From Planctomycetota bacterium (lineage in GTDB: Bacteria; Planctomycetota; Phycisphaerae; Phycisphaerales; UBA1924), in contig JAFIFX010000002.1 in the NCBI GenBank assembly GCA_020831805.1, positions 412,534 to 476,533 of the forward strand: a stretch of 64,000 nt of DNA, in the 5' to 3' direction. Made by a program: the position numbers and the translations under genes. A model generated the notes under the pieces. The model was given only the letters and a program-made list of their open reading frames with translations. It did no database searches and was not told the origin of the DNA. Positions 50,996-59,601 of this stretch are shown in pieces. Numbering within the stretch: the stretch's first letter is position 1; each line of letters begins with the position of its first letter.

Positions 50996-53005
50996 ATGAT
51001 GCCGCGGCTTTCGGTTCGGGTGCTGGTGCCGGTGATGGTGGTGGTCCCTGTCGCGGGGGTGGCCGCCGCGCTGGGATGGATCGGGGTGCGGTCGTCGCGG
51101 GATTCGGTTGAGGATCTGGCGTCGCGGATTGTCGGTCAGATCGGGGCGCGGGCCGGGCGGCAGGTGGAGACCCACCTGGGGGTGGCGGGCACGGCCAGCG
51201 ATGCCGCGATGGTGCTGGTCGAGGACGGGGTGCTGGACATCGGCGACCTGCGGTCGTGGGCCGGGATGCTGCCGCGGCTGTGGCGTGCGTTCGACGGGCT
51301 GAGCGGGATCGCGTTCGGACGGACGGACGGCGGCGTGGTGTGGATCGCGCAGTACCCGGGGGACGCGGCGCCGGAGTTTGCGATCAAGGACGACGCGACC
51401 GGCGAACTGGTCGAGCAGTTCGATCTGGACGAGTATGGTCAGCTCGGGACCGAGCCGGACCGGCGGGTGGCGTACGACCTGTTCAGCCGGCCGTGGTACA
51501 TCGCCGGTGCGGAGGGGGCGATCGGGAACTTTCCGGGCTCGCGGTATGAGCCGTCGTGGAGCCCGATCTACAGCTGGTCCCGCCCCGACGGCACCGGCGA
51601 CACCCTCGGCGTGAGTTATGCCCGGCCGGTTTACGGCGCGGGCAAGGCGTTCGTGGGCGTGCTTGATACCGAGATCGAGCTGGTCGGGCTGTCGTCGTTT
51701 CTTTCCACACTGCGAATCGGGGAGACCGGCCTGGCGGTGATCGTGGAGCGGGACGGGGGGATGGTGGCGGCCAGCCGGCCGCAGGGCTTGCTGGGTTCGG
51801 ACGGTGCGCGGCGCGCCGTGTGGGCGGCGGAGGACGAGCGCACGCGGGCGCTGGGGGCGGCGGTACAGCGTCGCATCGGATCGGGCAACGGGGCGGGGTT
51901 GGCGCGGAGCGATGTCCGGGGCGAGGCGTGGTGGGTGCAGGTCTCGCCGGTGCGGGTGGGGATTGGGGGCGGGCTGGATTGGGTGCTGATCGTGGCGGTG
52001 CCCGAGTCGGACCTGACCGGCGGGGTGCGTGCCACGCAGCGGAGGGCCCTGCACGCGGGGATGGCCGCGTCGGGCTTGGCGGTGCTGATCGGGATGCTGG
52101 GGGCCGTGTGGCTGACGCGGCCGATCCTGAAGCTGCGGCGTCATGCGCACGCGGTGGGGGAGGGGGATCTGGACACGCCGCTCTCGCTGGGCGGCGCGAG
52201 CGAGTACGCCGAGCTTGGTCGGGCAATCAACGCGATGCAGGCGGGGCTGAAGGACCGGATGCGTCTGCGGCAGAGCCTGGAGCTGGCGATGGATGTGCAG
52301 CAGGCGTTGCTGCCGGATGGCCCGCCGCGGGTGGAGGGGCTGGATGTCGCCGGGCACAGCACCTATTGCGACGAGACGGGCGGGGACTACTACGACTACC
52401 TCGAGGTCACGGAGATCGCGCCGGGCGGGCTGGCGGTGGTGCTGGGGGATGTGATGGGCCACGGCATCGCGGCGGCGTTGCTGATGGCGACGGCCCGCGG
52501 GGTGATCCGGTCCCGCGCCGACGAGGCGGGCTCGCTGGCCGAGCTGCTCGACCACACCAACGCGCAGCTCGTGCGCGACACGGGCGGGCGACGGTTCATG
52601 ACCATGCTGCTGGTGCTGCTGGACCCCAGGCGCGGCGTGCTGCGGTGGGCGTCGGCGGGGCAGGGGCCGCCGATGCTGTATGACCCGGGCACGGGCTCGT
52701 GGGTGGGGTTCGGCCAGGGCGGCATGCCGCTGGGCCTGGTCGAGGAGGAGCGATATGAGGAGCACGCCGAGCCGGTGCTGCGTCCGGGCTGCGTGGTGCT
52801 GCTGGGGACGGACGGCCTGTGGGAAGCGCACAACGAGGTCGGGGAGCAGTTCGAGATCGAGCGTGTGCGTGCGGTGATCGAGGCCAACGCGTCGGAGAGC
52901 GCCGAGGCGATCTCGTCGGCGCTGCGTTCGGCGCTCGATGCGCACTGCGGCGCCCGGCGGCCGGAGGACGATGTGACCTTCGTGGTGGTGAAGGTTTCCG
53001 GATAA
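50996..53005 (+). CDS. Membrane-bound PP2C-type (SpoIIE) phosphatase with HAMP domain
   Basis: A 669-residue signalling protein. N-terminal span (about 6-30), an extracytoplasmic sensor of about 310 residues with a Cache-like pattern (PWYIAGAEGAIG, SWSPIYSWSRPDG, YARPVYGAGKAFVGVLDTEIEL), a second span (about 353-372, GMAASGLAVLIGMLGAVWL), a HAMP region (RPILKLRRHAHAVGEGDLDTPL) and a cytoplasmic RsbU/SpoIIE-type phosphatase. The phosphatase keeps acidic metal ligands: DETGGDYYDY (about 458-467), LGDVMGHGIAAALLMA (about 482-497), LGTDGLWEA and EDDVTFVVVKV. It would dephosphorylate an anti-anti-sigma-factor-like partner when the outer domain senses a ligand. No partner gene is in view. Confidence 0.88.
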   Translation: MMPRLSVRVLVPVMVVVPVAGVAAALGWIGVRSSRDSVEDLASRIVGQIGARAGRQVETHLGVAGTASDAAMVLVEDGVLDIGDLRSWAGMLPRLWRAFDGLSGIAFGRTDGGVVWIAQYPGDAAPEFAIKDDATGELVEQFDLDEYGQLGTEPDRRVAYDLFSRPWYIAGAEGAIGNFPGSRYEPSWSPIYSWSRPDGTGDTLGVSYARPVYGAGKAFVGVLDTEIELVGLSSFLSTLRIGETGLAVIVERDGGMVAASRPQGLLGSDGARRAVWAAEDERTRALGAAVQRRIGSGNGAGLARSDVRGEAWWVQVSPVRVGIGGGLDWVLIVAVPESDLTGGVRATQRRALHAGMAASGLAVLIGMLGAVWLTRPILKLRRHAHAVGEGDLDTPLSLGGASEYAELGRAINAMQAGLKDRMRLRQSLELAMDVQQALLPDGPPRVEGLDVAGHSTYCDETGGDYYDYLEVTEIAPGGLAVVLGDVMGHGIAAALLMATARGVIRSRADEAGSLAELLDHTNAQLVRDTGGRRFMTMLLVLLDPRRGVLRWASAGQGPPMLYDPGTGSWVGFGQGGMPLGLVEEERYEEHAEPVLRPGCVVLLGTDGLWEAHNEVGEQFEIERVRAVIEANASESAEAISSALRSALDAHCGARRPEDDVTFVVVKVSG

Positions 53006-53017
53006 ACGCCCCGGCGG

Positions 53018-54370
53018 CTACGCGCCGGGTTTGTCCGCCCCTGCCGGGTTCTCGTTGAGCAGGCGGACGGAGAGCTGGCGGTCGGGGTCGCCGGCGAGGT
53101 AGAGCGTCTGGGTGGGGAAGGCGAAGTCGATGCCGGCCTGCTTGAAGGCGTGGAAGAGGCGCAGGTTGAGCCGCTGGGCGTGCTCCTGGTAGTGCCACCA
53201 GTCGTGGCCCTTGTCGGCGTCGAGGAAGTACCAGTAGCTGACGGCGATGTTCAGGCTGTCCGCGTTGAACTCGTTGAAGAAGACCCGCGGCGGGCGGTCC
53301 TCGATCCGGAAGGTTTCCTTGATGTCATCCGCGTCGAGCAGGCCCTTGAGGATCGAGACGGCCTCCTCGATCTTCTCGGGCGGGGTGTCGTAGGTGATGG
53401 TGATGCTCATGTTGCGCCGGATGAACGGGCGGCTGGACACATTCTCGACGGTGCCGTCGATGAAGCGCATGTTGGGCACCGTGACGAGGTGGCCGGTGAA
53501 GGTGCGGATGCGGGTGGAGCGCAGGCCGATCTCCTCGACGAAGCCGTCGGCCCCGTTGAAGGTGATCCGATCGCCCACGACGAAGGGCTTGTCGAGCATC
53601 ACCGTGATGGAGCCGAAGAGGTTGGCGACGGAGTTCTGGCTGGCCAGCGAGATGGCCAGGCCGGCGATGCCCAGGCCCGCGAGCCAGGCGCTGATGTTGA
53701 CCCCGAAGATGTTCTGGGCGGTGAAGAGCACGAAGACGATGACGATGAAGATCCGGAACGCCTTGCGGATCAGCGGCGCGATCTGCCGCGCGAGCTTGCT
53801 CTCGCTCTGGCTGACCCGGTTCATGATGGCGAGGTGGACCAGGTCGACGAGGTTGAAGATGAACCAGCCGATGGAGAGGATGAAGAACAGGCTCAGCACG
53901 GAGCGCATGAACCCGAAGATCTCCTCGGGCATGCGGAGGTTGAGCAGGCCGACCTGGACGCCGACGGCGAGCATCAGCAGGTAGACCGGCCCGGCCGCGC
54001 CGTGGAAGAGGGTGTACCGCATCTCCCGCCCGTGCTTGGTGGCCGACTCGGCCAGGCGACGAAGGAGCAGCTGGATGCTCTTGCCGATGATCAGGCCGGC
54101 GAGGATGGACAGAAACAGCGCCAGCCAGGCCCAGTACGGCGTCTGCTCGAAGATGGTCCCGAAGCTCTCCAGGACGGACTCGAAGGTGACGGCGGTGTCC
54201 GGGGCCTCCGCGTTGGCGGCGGGGGTGGGGGGGGTGGCGATGGCCGCCGCGGCCCCGTCGGACTGGTCCGTGTCGGTCTGATCGGCGGCGGGCTGGGCCG
54301 TCGCCAGGGCGCACGACAGGGCCATCGCGAGCGAGATGATCAGGGTCCAGGCGGTGCGGGTGCGGTCCAC
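53018..54370 (-). CDS. Mechanosensitive channel, MscS family
   Basis: A 450-residue protein. A signal-like N-terminus (MDRTRTAWTLIISLAMALSCALATAQ) and an Ala/Pro-rich periplasmic segment precede about four membrane spans; the last has the glycine-rich pore helix WLAGLGIAGLAISLASQNSVANLFGSITVMLDKPFVVGD (pore-lining TM3 and start of the beta domain). The C-terminal cytoplasmic vestibule follows (GFVEEIGLRSTRIRT, HLVTVPN). Such channels release solutes on hypo-osmotic shock. It is the downstream one of two adjacent MscS genes on the minus strand, with 97 bases between them. Confidence 0.88.
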   Translation of the reverse strand: MDRTRTAWTLIISLAMALSCALATAQPAADQTDTDQSDGAAAAIATPPTPAANAEAPDTAVTFESVLESFGTIFEQTPYWAWLALFLSILAGLIIGKSIQLLLRRLAESATKHGREMRYTLFHGAAGPVYLLMLAVGVQVGLLNLRMPEEIFGFMRSVLSLFFILSIGWFIFNLVDLVHLAIMNRVSQSESKLARQIAPLIRKAFRIFIVIVFVLFTAQNIFGVNISAWLAGLGIAGLAISLASQNSVANLFGSITVMLDKPFVVGDRITFNGADGFVEEIGLRSTRIRTFTGHLVTVPNMRFIDGTVENVSSRPFIRRNMSITITYDTPPEKIEEAVSILKGLLDADDIKETFRIEDRPPRVFFNEFNADSLNIAVSYWYFLDADKGHDWWHYQEHAQRLNLRLFHAFKQAGIDFAFPTQTLYLAGDPDRQLSVRLLNENPAGADKPGA

Positions 54371-54467
54371 GCGGGGATTCCTCCGGGTCGGGCCGGAATG
54401 TTATGCCGCACGCCCCGTGTCGCGGGTCTTTCAGGGGGATCGGAGGGGGGTCGGGGCGGCGGGCGGG

Positions 54468-55481
54468 TCAGTCGGCCTCGTCGCGGACGACGCGGAGGTT
54501 GCCGGAGATGGTCCGCTGCGGGAACGGGATCTCGATGTCGGCCTTGGCCAGGGCGTCGTTGATGGCGTGGATGCAATGGTGGCGGACGCCGAAGAAGCTC
54601 CGGGCAGGGCAGTGGAGGTGGACCAGAAAGTCGATGCTCGAGTCCCCGAAGCCGGCCAGCCAGACCCGCGGCTCGATCTCCTTGACGCGCGATTCGACGC
54701 TGTTGGCGGCTTCGAGCAGGGCCTGCTCGGCCACGCGCAGGTCGGTGCCGTAGGCCACGCCGATCTCGATCTCGACGCGCCGGGTGGTGTTGCCGGTGAG
54801 GTTCTGGACCTTGTCGGAGAGGATCTGCTGGTTGGGGATGGAGACGACCTCGTTGGCGAAGGTGTTGATGGTGGCGTAGAAGAGGCCGAGCTCTCGGACC
54901 TCGCCCCATTCGCCCTGGATGACCACGAAGTCGCCGACGCGCACGGGCCGGAGCATCAGCAGCAGGATGCCGGCGGAAATGTTGGCCAGCGCGCCCTGCA
55001 GGCCCAGGCCGATGGCGATGCCGGCGGCGCCGATGACGGCGGCCAGCGAGGTCGCCTGCACGCCCAGCACGCTCAGCGCGACCGGGATCGCCAGGATCCA
55101 GACGACATACTTGGTCAGCCGGACAAAGAACCGCTTGAGCGTCAGGTCCATCTTCGGGCGTTCAAGCGCCTTGCCCACCGCCTTCTGCGCCCACCGGGAG
55201 ATGAACGAAACGATGAGGAGAAGAACAACGACGATGAAGATGATCCGCCCGACCTCGAGCAGGACCGGCAGGAAGGTGCTGACGGCGTTGCCCCAGGACG
55301 GCTCTTCGATCAGTGACTTGAGATTCTCGCTGAACTCGGCCAGTTCATTGACAATGACCGGCTGCGGGTCGGCGTCCGCCCCGTCCGCCCCCGCGGGCGT
55401 GGCGTCACCGGCGTTCTGGGCCTGATTCGGCGCGAGCGGCTCGGTCGCGGTCGGGTCGGTCTGGGTGGTCGCGGCGGTCAT
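54468..55481 (-). CDS. Mechanosensitive channel, small MscS type
   Basis: A 337-residue MscS-type channel: an acidic N-terminal segment, about three spans, pore helix VQATSLAAVIGAAGIAIGLGLQGALANISAGILLLMLRPVRVGDFV and the beta domain (GEVRELGLFYATINTFANEVVSIPNQQIL). It lacks the long periplasmic domain of its neighbour and is closer in plan to E. coli MscS. I chose ATG 55481; GTG 55517 would add 12 residues without clear function. Together the two genes suggest a need for graded osmotic release. Confidence 0.88.
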   Translation of the reverse strand: MTAATTQTDPTATEPLAPNQAQNAGDATPAGADGADADPQPVIVNELAEFSENLKSLIEEPSWGNAVSTFLPVLLEVGRIIFIVVVLLLIVSFISRWAQKAVGKALERPKMDLTLKRFFVRLTKYVVWILAIPVALSVLGVQATSLAAVIGAAGIAIGLGLQGALANISAGILLLMLRPVRVGDFVVIQGEWGEVRELGLFYATINTFANEVVSIPNQQILSDKVQNLTGNTTRRVEIEIGVAYGTDLRVAEQALLEAANSVESRVKEIEPRVWLAGFGDSSIDFLVHLHCPARSFFGVRHHCIHAINDALAKADIEIPFPQRTISGNLRVVRDEAD

Positions 55482-55551
55482 CGCGGGGATGGTAAACCAC
55501 CGGCCGGGCCCGGTCACCCCGCGCGGCGTGCCCGGAGTGTGATCGCGGCGT

Positions 55552-57564
55552 TCAGATCGGCGTCTGCTGGTTCGGCGCGTTCTTGCGGTTGCGGGATTTT
55601 TCCCGGATCATCTCGAGCCGGCGCAGGTACTGGATACAGACCGTGACATAGGTCGCGTGGGACCAGGTCAGCGGCGAGACGGAGATCGGCGCGCCGGTGT
55701 AGGGGTCGAACTGCTCGGCCATGACGCCGCTGGGCAGGGCCCGTTTGACGCACCATTCCAGCAGCGGGAGGGCCTGGCGGAGTTCCTCGACGGTGTCGGC
55801 GGCCTCGATGTGGTACATGGCCTGCCACAGCGTGCAGATCACCCAGGGGTTGCCGGGCACATCGTCGGTCTTCTGGCTCTCGACCTGGTGGTAGTAGTCG
55901 CGCTCGTAGCGGGCGCAGCCGCCGATGGAGGTCTTGACCCAGAGGCGGTCGCGGAGCGAGTCCATCTCGTCGCGGATGATGGGGTCGCGGGGGTCCAGCC
56001 CGGCGATGGCGAAAAGCGCGTAGTTCGCGCTGTCGCGGGTCATATCCAGTCTGTAGGTCCCGTCGTCGAGCGGGACGGCCATGCGGGCGAAGGCGCGGCG
56101 CTCGGGGTGCCAGAGGTGGCGGCGCAGGGCGCCCTTCATCCGCTCGGCCCCCTCGCGGTATGCGGCGGCGCGGTCCGGCTCGCCGAAGTCGCGGGCGAAG
56201 GCGGCGGCGGCCTGGAGCGCGCCGATCGTCGACGCGATCGTGAAGGTGTGCACGCCGCGCCGTTCCTCCCACAGGTCCCAGCTCGGCAGGGGCAGCCCGT
56301 TGTGGTCGCGGTGCTGGAGCATCCAGTCGGCCGGGCGGACGATCAGGGACTGGTACAGCGTCTTGACGAACTCGACATCGCGGAACTGCTCGAAGTGGCG
56401 ACGCAGCGCCCAGAGCGTCAGGGCGGTCTCGTCCTGCTGGATGGGCAGGATCTTCTGGCCGTCGATCATCCAGGGGTGCCACGAGCTGGCCAGGTGGCCC
56501 TCGGGCGTGTACTTGTGCAGGAAGTACGGCTCGTCCCGGATGCAGGACTGCGCGAAGCGGAAGAACGAGCGGCTCAGCTCGCTCTGGCCCGAGAGGATCA
56601 GGCCGTGGGCGACCAGCGCGCCGTCACGCATCCAGCAGTAGGAGTAGTGGTCGCCGGCGAAGTGGGTGATGTCGCTGTCGTTGGCGGCGATGATCGCCCC
56701 GCCGTTGTCGATCTGCGTGCGCAGGATGAGCTGGCTGCGGTAGAACAGGTCCCGGACCGGCTCGGGCAGCGGGGTGGTGTCGATCGGCTCCTTGCGGCAC
56801 CAGAGCTTCCAGTAGGCCTCGGTGCGGGCGATCAGGCGGTCCGGGCCCTTGCGCCAGATGCGCTGGTTGAGGTTCTTGACATCGTCGTACGAGTGGCCGC
56901 AGGCGATCCAGCTCGTGACATGGCTCTCGCCGTTGGGTGCGAGCTGGAGGTTGAAGCCGACGGTGGCGTCGACGGATCCCTGGCTGATGGCGTTGCGTCC
57001 GAGCTGGCCGTCCTCGGCGTCGCGCCAGGTGCCCTCGGCGCCGCCGACGCGCTTGGCGCCGATAGCCCAGTGGTCGATGCCGCACTTGTGCTGGTCGCAG
57101 GCGTTGACGAGGAAGTACGAGTCGTCCTTGTACATGACGACGGCGGAGGTGGAGGGGTCGTAGTTGGCGGTGTCGCCCACGGGCGAGCCGTTGATGGACA
57201 GGTCCATGTGGAAGAACAGGCGGACATCGCGGGGCCGCCCGGCGAGATCGCGGATGGTGCAGCGCCGGAAGTAGACCGGGTCGCTGTAATCGACGACATC
57301 GTTGGAGATGATCTCCAGGGCCATGCCCTTGTGGACCAGGCGGACCTCGGTCGTCAGGGTGTCGGCCTTGTAGCGCAGGTCGCGCTCCCAGCCGTGGTCC
57401 TCGATCCAGGCGAACTTGCCGTCGGCCCAGACGCCGAAGCGCTGGACATGGCCGTCGGTGTGGTTGTGGCGACCGACGCGGGGGTAGTAGAGGTCGCGGA
57501 CGCGGTAGCGGTCGTCGAAGGTGATCAGCAGGTCGCCGTTGCCGACGGGGATGTCACGGGGCAT
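55552..57564 (-). CDS. Glycoside hydrolase family 15 (glucoamylase-like)
   Basis: A 670-residue cytosolic enzyme (no signal peptide) of the bacterial GH15 type. N-terminal beta-sandwich (IPVGNGDLLITFDDRYRVRDLYYP; HGWERDLRYKADTL) followed by the (alpha/alpha)6 barrel with YSYCWMRDGALVAHGL, the catalytic-acid region PSWDLWEERRGVH (E433 or E434), and SIGGCARYERDYYHQ. It should release glucose from alpha-1,4/1,6-glucans or trehalose-like sugars. ATG 57564 matches the family N-terminus; the open frame upstream of it is Pro/Gly-rich and not convincing. Alone on its strand; no glycogen genes nearby. Confidence 0.85.
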   Translation of the reverse strand: MPRDIPVGNGDLLITFDDRYRVRDLYYPRVGRHNHTDGHVQRFGVWADGKFAWIEDHGWERDLRYKADTLTTEVRLVHKGMALEIISNDVVDYSDPVYFRRCTIRDLAGRPRDVRLFFHMDLSINGSPVGDTANYDPSTSAVVMYKDDSYFLVNACDQHKCGIDHWAIGAKRVGGAEGTWRDAEDGQLGRNAISQGSVDATVGFNLQLAPNGESHVTSWIACGHSYDDVKNLNQRIWRKGPDRLIARTEAYWKLWCRKEPIDTTPLPEPVRDLFYRSQLILRTQIDNGGAIIAANDSDITHFAGDHYSYCWMRDGALVAHGLILSGQSELSRSFFRFAQSCIRDEPYFLHKYTPEGHLASSWHPWMIDGQKILPIQQDETALTLWALRRHFEQFRDVEFVKTLYQSLIVRPADWMLQHRDHNGLPLPSWDLWEERRGVHTFTIASTIGALQAAAAFARDFGEPDRAAAYREGAERMKGALRRHLWHPERRAFARMAVPLDDGTYRLDMTRDSANYALFAIAGLDPRDPIIRDEMDSLRDRLWVKTSIGGCARYERDYYHQVESQKTDDVPGNPWVICTLWQAMYHIEAADTVEELRQALPLLEWCVKRALPSGVMAEQFDPYTGAPISVSPLTWSHATYVTVCIQYLRRLEMIREKSRNRKNAPNQQTPI

Positions 57565-57910
57565 GGCAGGCTCGCGGGGTGGGTGGGGTGCGGGTGCGGG
57601 CGGCCCGGCGGGGCCGGAACGGATGAGATGGCACCCAGCATCATCGGTCGGATCGGGCGGCCCGGCCCGCCGGAAGGCCGAAAACCTCGTGAAATCCGGC
57701 GGATTCGGCTGGATCTTCCGGAGTATTACCCAGCCGCTGCCCGTCCCGACGGCAACCGGCGCCGCCAAAGCGGCGAACGGTGTGGTGAGCCGGGCCGGTT
57801 TGTGGTAGGCTCCTGATCTGGTATGCCCCGGTTCCGGGGTGGGTCTTCGTCCGTGCGGCGCCCCTGATCGCCCGGACCATCACATCGCGATTCGGCAAAA
57901 GGAGCCCGCC
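57565..57910. other. Divergent intergenic region
   Basis: 346 bases between the GH15 gene and the second prepilin gene. No gene is supported. GC-rich with short inverted repeats (for example CCGGTTCCGG near 57829), but no convincing promoter or operator could be picked out. The prepilin ribosome-binding site (AAAAGGAG) is at the right edge. Confidence 0.4.
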
Positions 57911-58951
57911 GTGCGTGGAGCGAAGTTGCGTGGGCGCGCGTTTACCCTGATTGAGTTGTTGGTGGTCATCGCGATCATCGCGATCCTGGTCGGCATTCTC
58001 ATCCCGGCGATCTCCAAAGCCCGGACGAGCGCCCAGCTCGTCAAGAGCCAGGCCAACCTCCGGTCGCTGTCGCAGATCCAGGCGCTGTACGCGTACGACC
58101 ATATGGACAGCTTCACGAACCCGTTCCCCATCCCCGGATATGTGCGGCAGGGCGGCGTGATGAACCTCGGCTGGGCTCAGGCCCGCAAACAGGGCAACAA
58201 CTTCCGGTTTGAGTTCACGGCCCAGCAGGCTCCCGCCGCGTGGTACTCGGAGATGTACGGGTTTCACTGGTACAGTCTGACGGCGGACTGGCTCAGCCCG
58301 GGCGACTACCAGTCAGAGATCCAGTTCTCGCCGCTCGACAAGACGCTGATGACTCGGGTACACGACATCTGGATCAACAACCCAACCCTCACCATCGATC
58401 GGCTCATCTGGGACTGCTCGTATGTTCTGACGCCAACAGCCTGGTATTCGCCGGAACGGTACCGCACCAACAACCGGACACCGAGCGCTCGGTTTGATGC
58501 GAACCTGTCGCAAACCCGGCGCATGCGGTTTTCGGATGTCCGTTTCCCGGCCGAGAAGGTTTTGCTGTGGGAGCGGTTTGACTGGGGAAAGTCAACGCGT
58601 GAAGCATCAACGCACACGGTGCATTTCAACTTCAATATCTCGATCGGCACCGAGAAGAATCCCCCGCAGTGGAACAACCCGCAGGCCGAGCCCGCGGTGG
58701 CCTCGATCGACGGGAGCGTCCGCCGGATCTCGATCCGAGATATCTACGCTCGGATGTGGGAGGAGGAGGATCGCGGCATCGCGTTCCGTCCGACCGATGA
58801 TTTCACGCCCGGCGTCGGCATGATGCGAACCTACTCCATGGACAAGGATGGCATGGAGATCGGCTATCAGCCCAGCGGCCAAGGTCTCTACCCCGCGCTG
58901 TTTTGGGCCACGCGCGACGGCATGCAGGGGCGCGATTTCTCGAGCAACTGA
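57911..58951 (+). CDS. Prepilin-like secreted protein (N-methylation motif)
   Basis: A 346-residue protein. The leader, [31 protein letters not shown], is a textbook prepilin/pseudopilin processing site. The rest (NLRSLSQIQALYAYDHMDSFTNPFPI..., EKVLLWERFDWG, AVASIDGSVRRISIRDIY) follows the planctomycete plan, with an 'xxSIDGS' strand near the end. GTG 57911 has AAAGGAG 7 bases upstream and yields a normal 9-residue basic leader; the open frame before it is not leader-like. Unrelated in detail to the first prepilin apart from the leader. Confidence 0.85.
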   Translation: MRGAKLRGRAFTLIELLVVIAIIAILVGILIPAISKARTSAQLVKSQANLRSLSQIQALYAYDHMDSFTNPFPIPGYVRQGGVMNLGWAQARKQGNNFRFEFTAQQAPAAWYSEMYGFHWYSLTADWLSPGDYQSEIQFSPLDKTLMTRVHDIWINNPTLTIDRLIWDCSYVLTPTAWYSPERYRTNNRTPSARFDANLSQTRRMRFSDVRFPAEKVLLWERFDWGKSTREASTHTVHFNFNISIGTEKNPPQWNNPQAEPAVASIDGSVRRISIRDIYARMWEEEDRGIAFRPTDDFTPGVGMMRTYSMDKDGMEIGYQPSGQGLYPALFWATRDGMQGRDFSSN

Positions 58952-58966
58952 ACCGCAGGGTCTAGG

Positions 58967-59308
58967 TCACTGCCCCGACAACAGGGCCTCGGCGAGGTCC
59001 TCGGGGCTCATGCCGTCGTTGTCTTCCGACCCGCTTTCCGCGGCCGGGCCCATCGCCTGGATCCGGGCCGCCGGGTCGCCGACATAGCCGACGCGCACGC
59101 CGAAGTTCTCGCCGATCTTGACCGCGCGCCCGTTGCCGATGGGCCGGTTGTTGATCCGGATCTCCAGGTCTTCTTCCGCGCTCTTGGCCAGCTCGATGAT
59201 CGTGCCGGGGACGAAGTCGCGGACATCCCGGACGCGCATGACCCGCTCGCCGAGGACGACCACAAGCGGGACTTCGAGGCGCAGGATGGTGTCGATTTCG
59301 GTGGTCAT
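58967..59308 (-). CDS. fliN: Flagellar motor switch protein FliN
   Basis: A 113-residue FliN/SpoA-domain protein: ILRLEVPLVVVLGERVMRVRDVRDFVPGTIIELAKSAEEDLEIRINNRPIGNGRAVKIGENFGVRVGYV-type sequence is standard (VPL...LG, PGTIIEL, EIRINNRPIG, GEVV-like ENFGVRV). FliN forms the lower C-ring of the flagellar motor and takes part in direction switching. It ends with an acidic tail (ESGSEDNDGMSPEDLAEALL). No other flagellar gene is in the window. Confidence 0.92.
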   Translation of the reverse strand: MTTEIDTILRLEVPLVVVLGERVMRVRDVRDFVPGTIIELAKSAEEDLEIRINNRPIGNGRAVKIGENFGVRVGYVGDPAARIQAMGPAAESGSEDNDGMSPEDLAEALLSGQ

Positions 59309-59439
59309 GCGTCCTCCATATCGGTAGGATCTGCGCGTGGCTTCGGGCCCTGCTTGCCTTCAGAGGGAGGAAAGCAAGGGGCGTGCCGGGTGGGAGGATT
59401 CGGTGAGAGGGGGGGGTGGCGGGGGTTCGAGGAAGAGGC

Positions 59440-59601
59440 CCGCCCCCGGGGGGGGGGGGGGGGGGGGGGGGGGGGCCGGCGGCGGGGCCGCCGGCGCGCG
59501 GGGGGGGGGCGGGGGGGGGGGGGGGGGGGGGGGCCCGCCGCCCCCCCCCCCCCGGGGGGGGGCGGGGGCCCCCCCCCCGGCGGGGGGGGGGGAGGGGGGG
59601 G
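59440..59601. other. Homopolymeric G/C tract
   Basis: About 160 bases made of long G runs broken by short C runs, between fliN and fabF. It has no coding or regulatory pattern, and open frames across it read only Gly/Pro/Arg/Ala. Such a tract is either an unusual simple repeat or, more likely, a sequencing or assembly artefact. The flanks resume normal sequence with the fabF stop codon at 59602. Confidence 0.8.
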
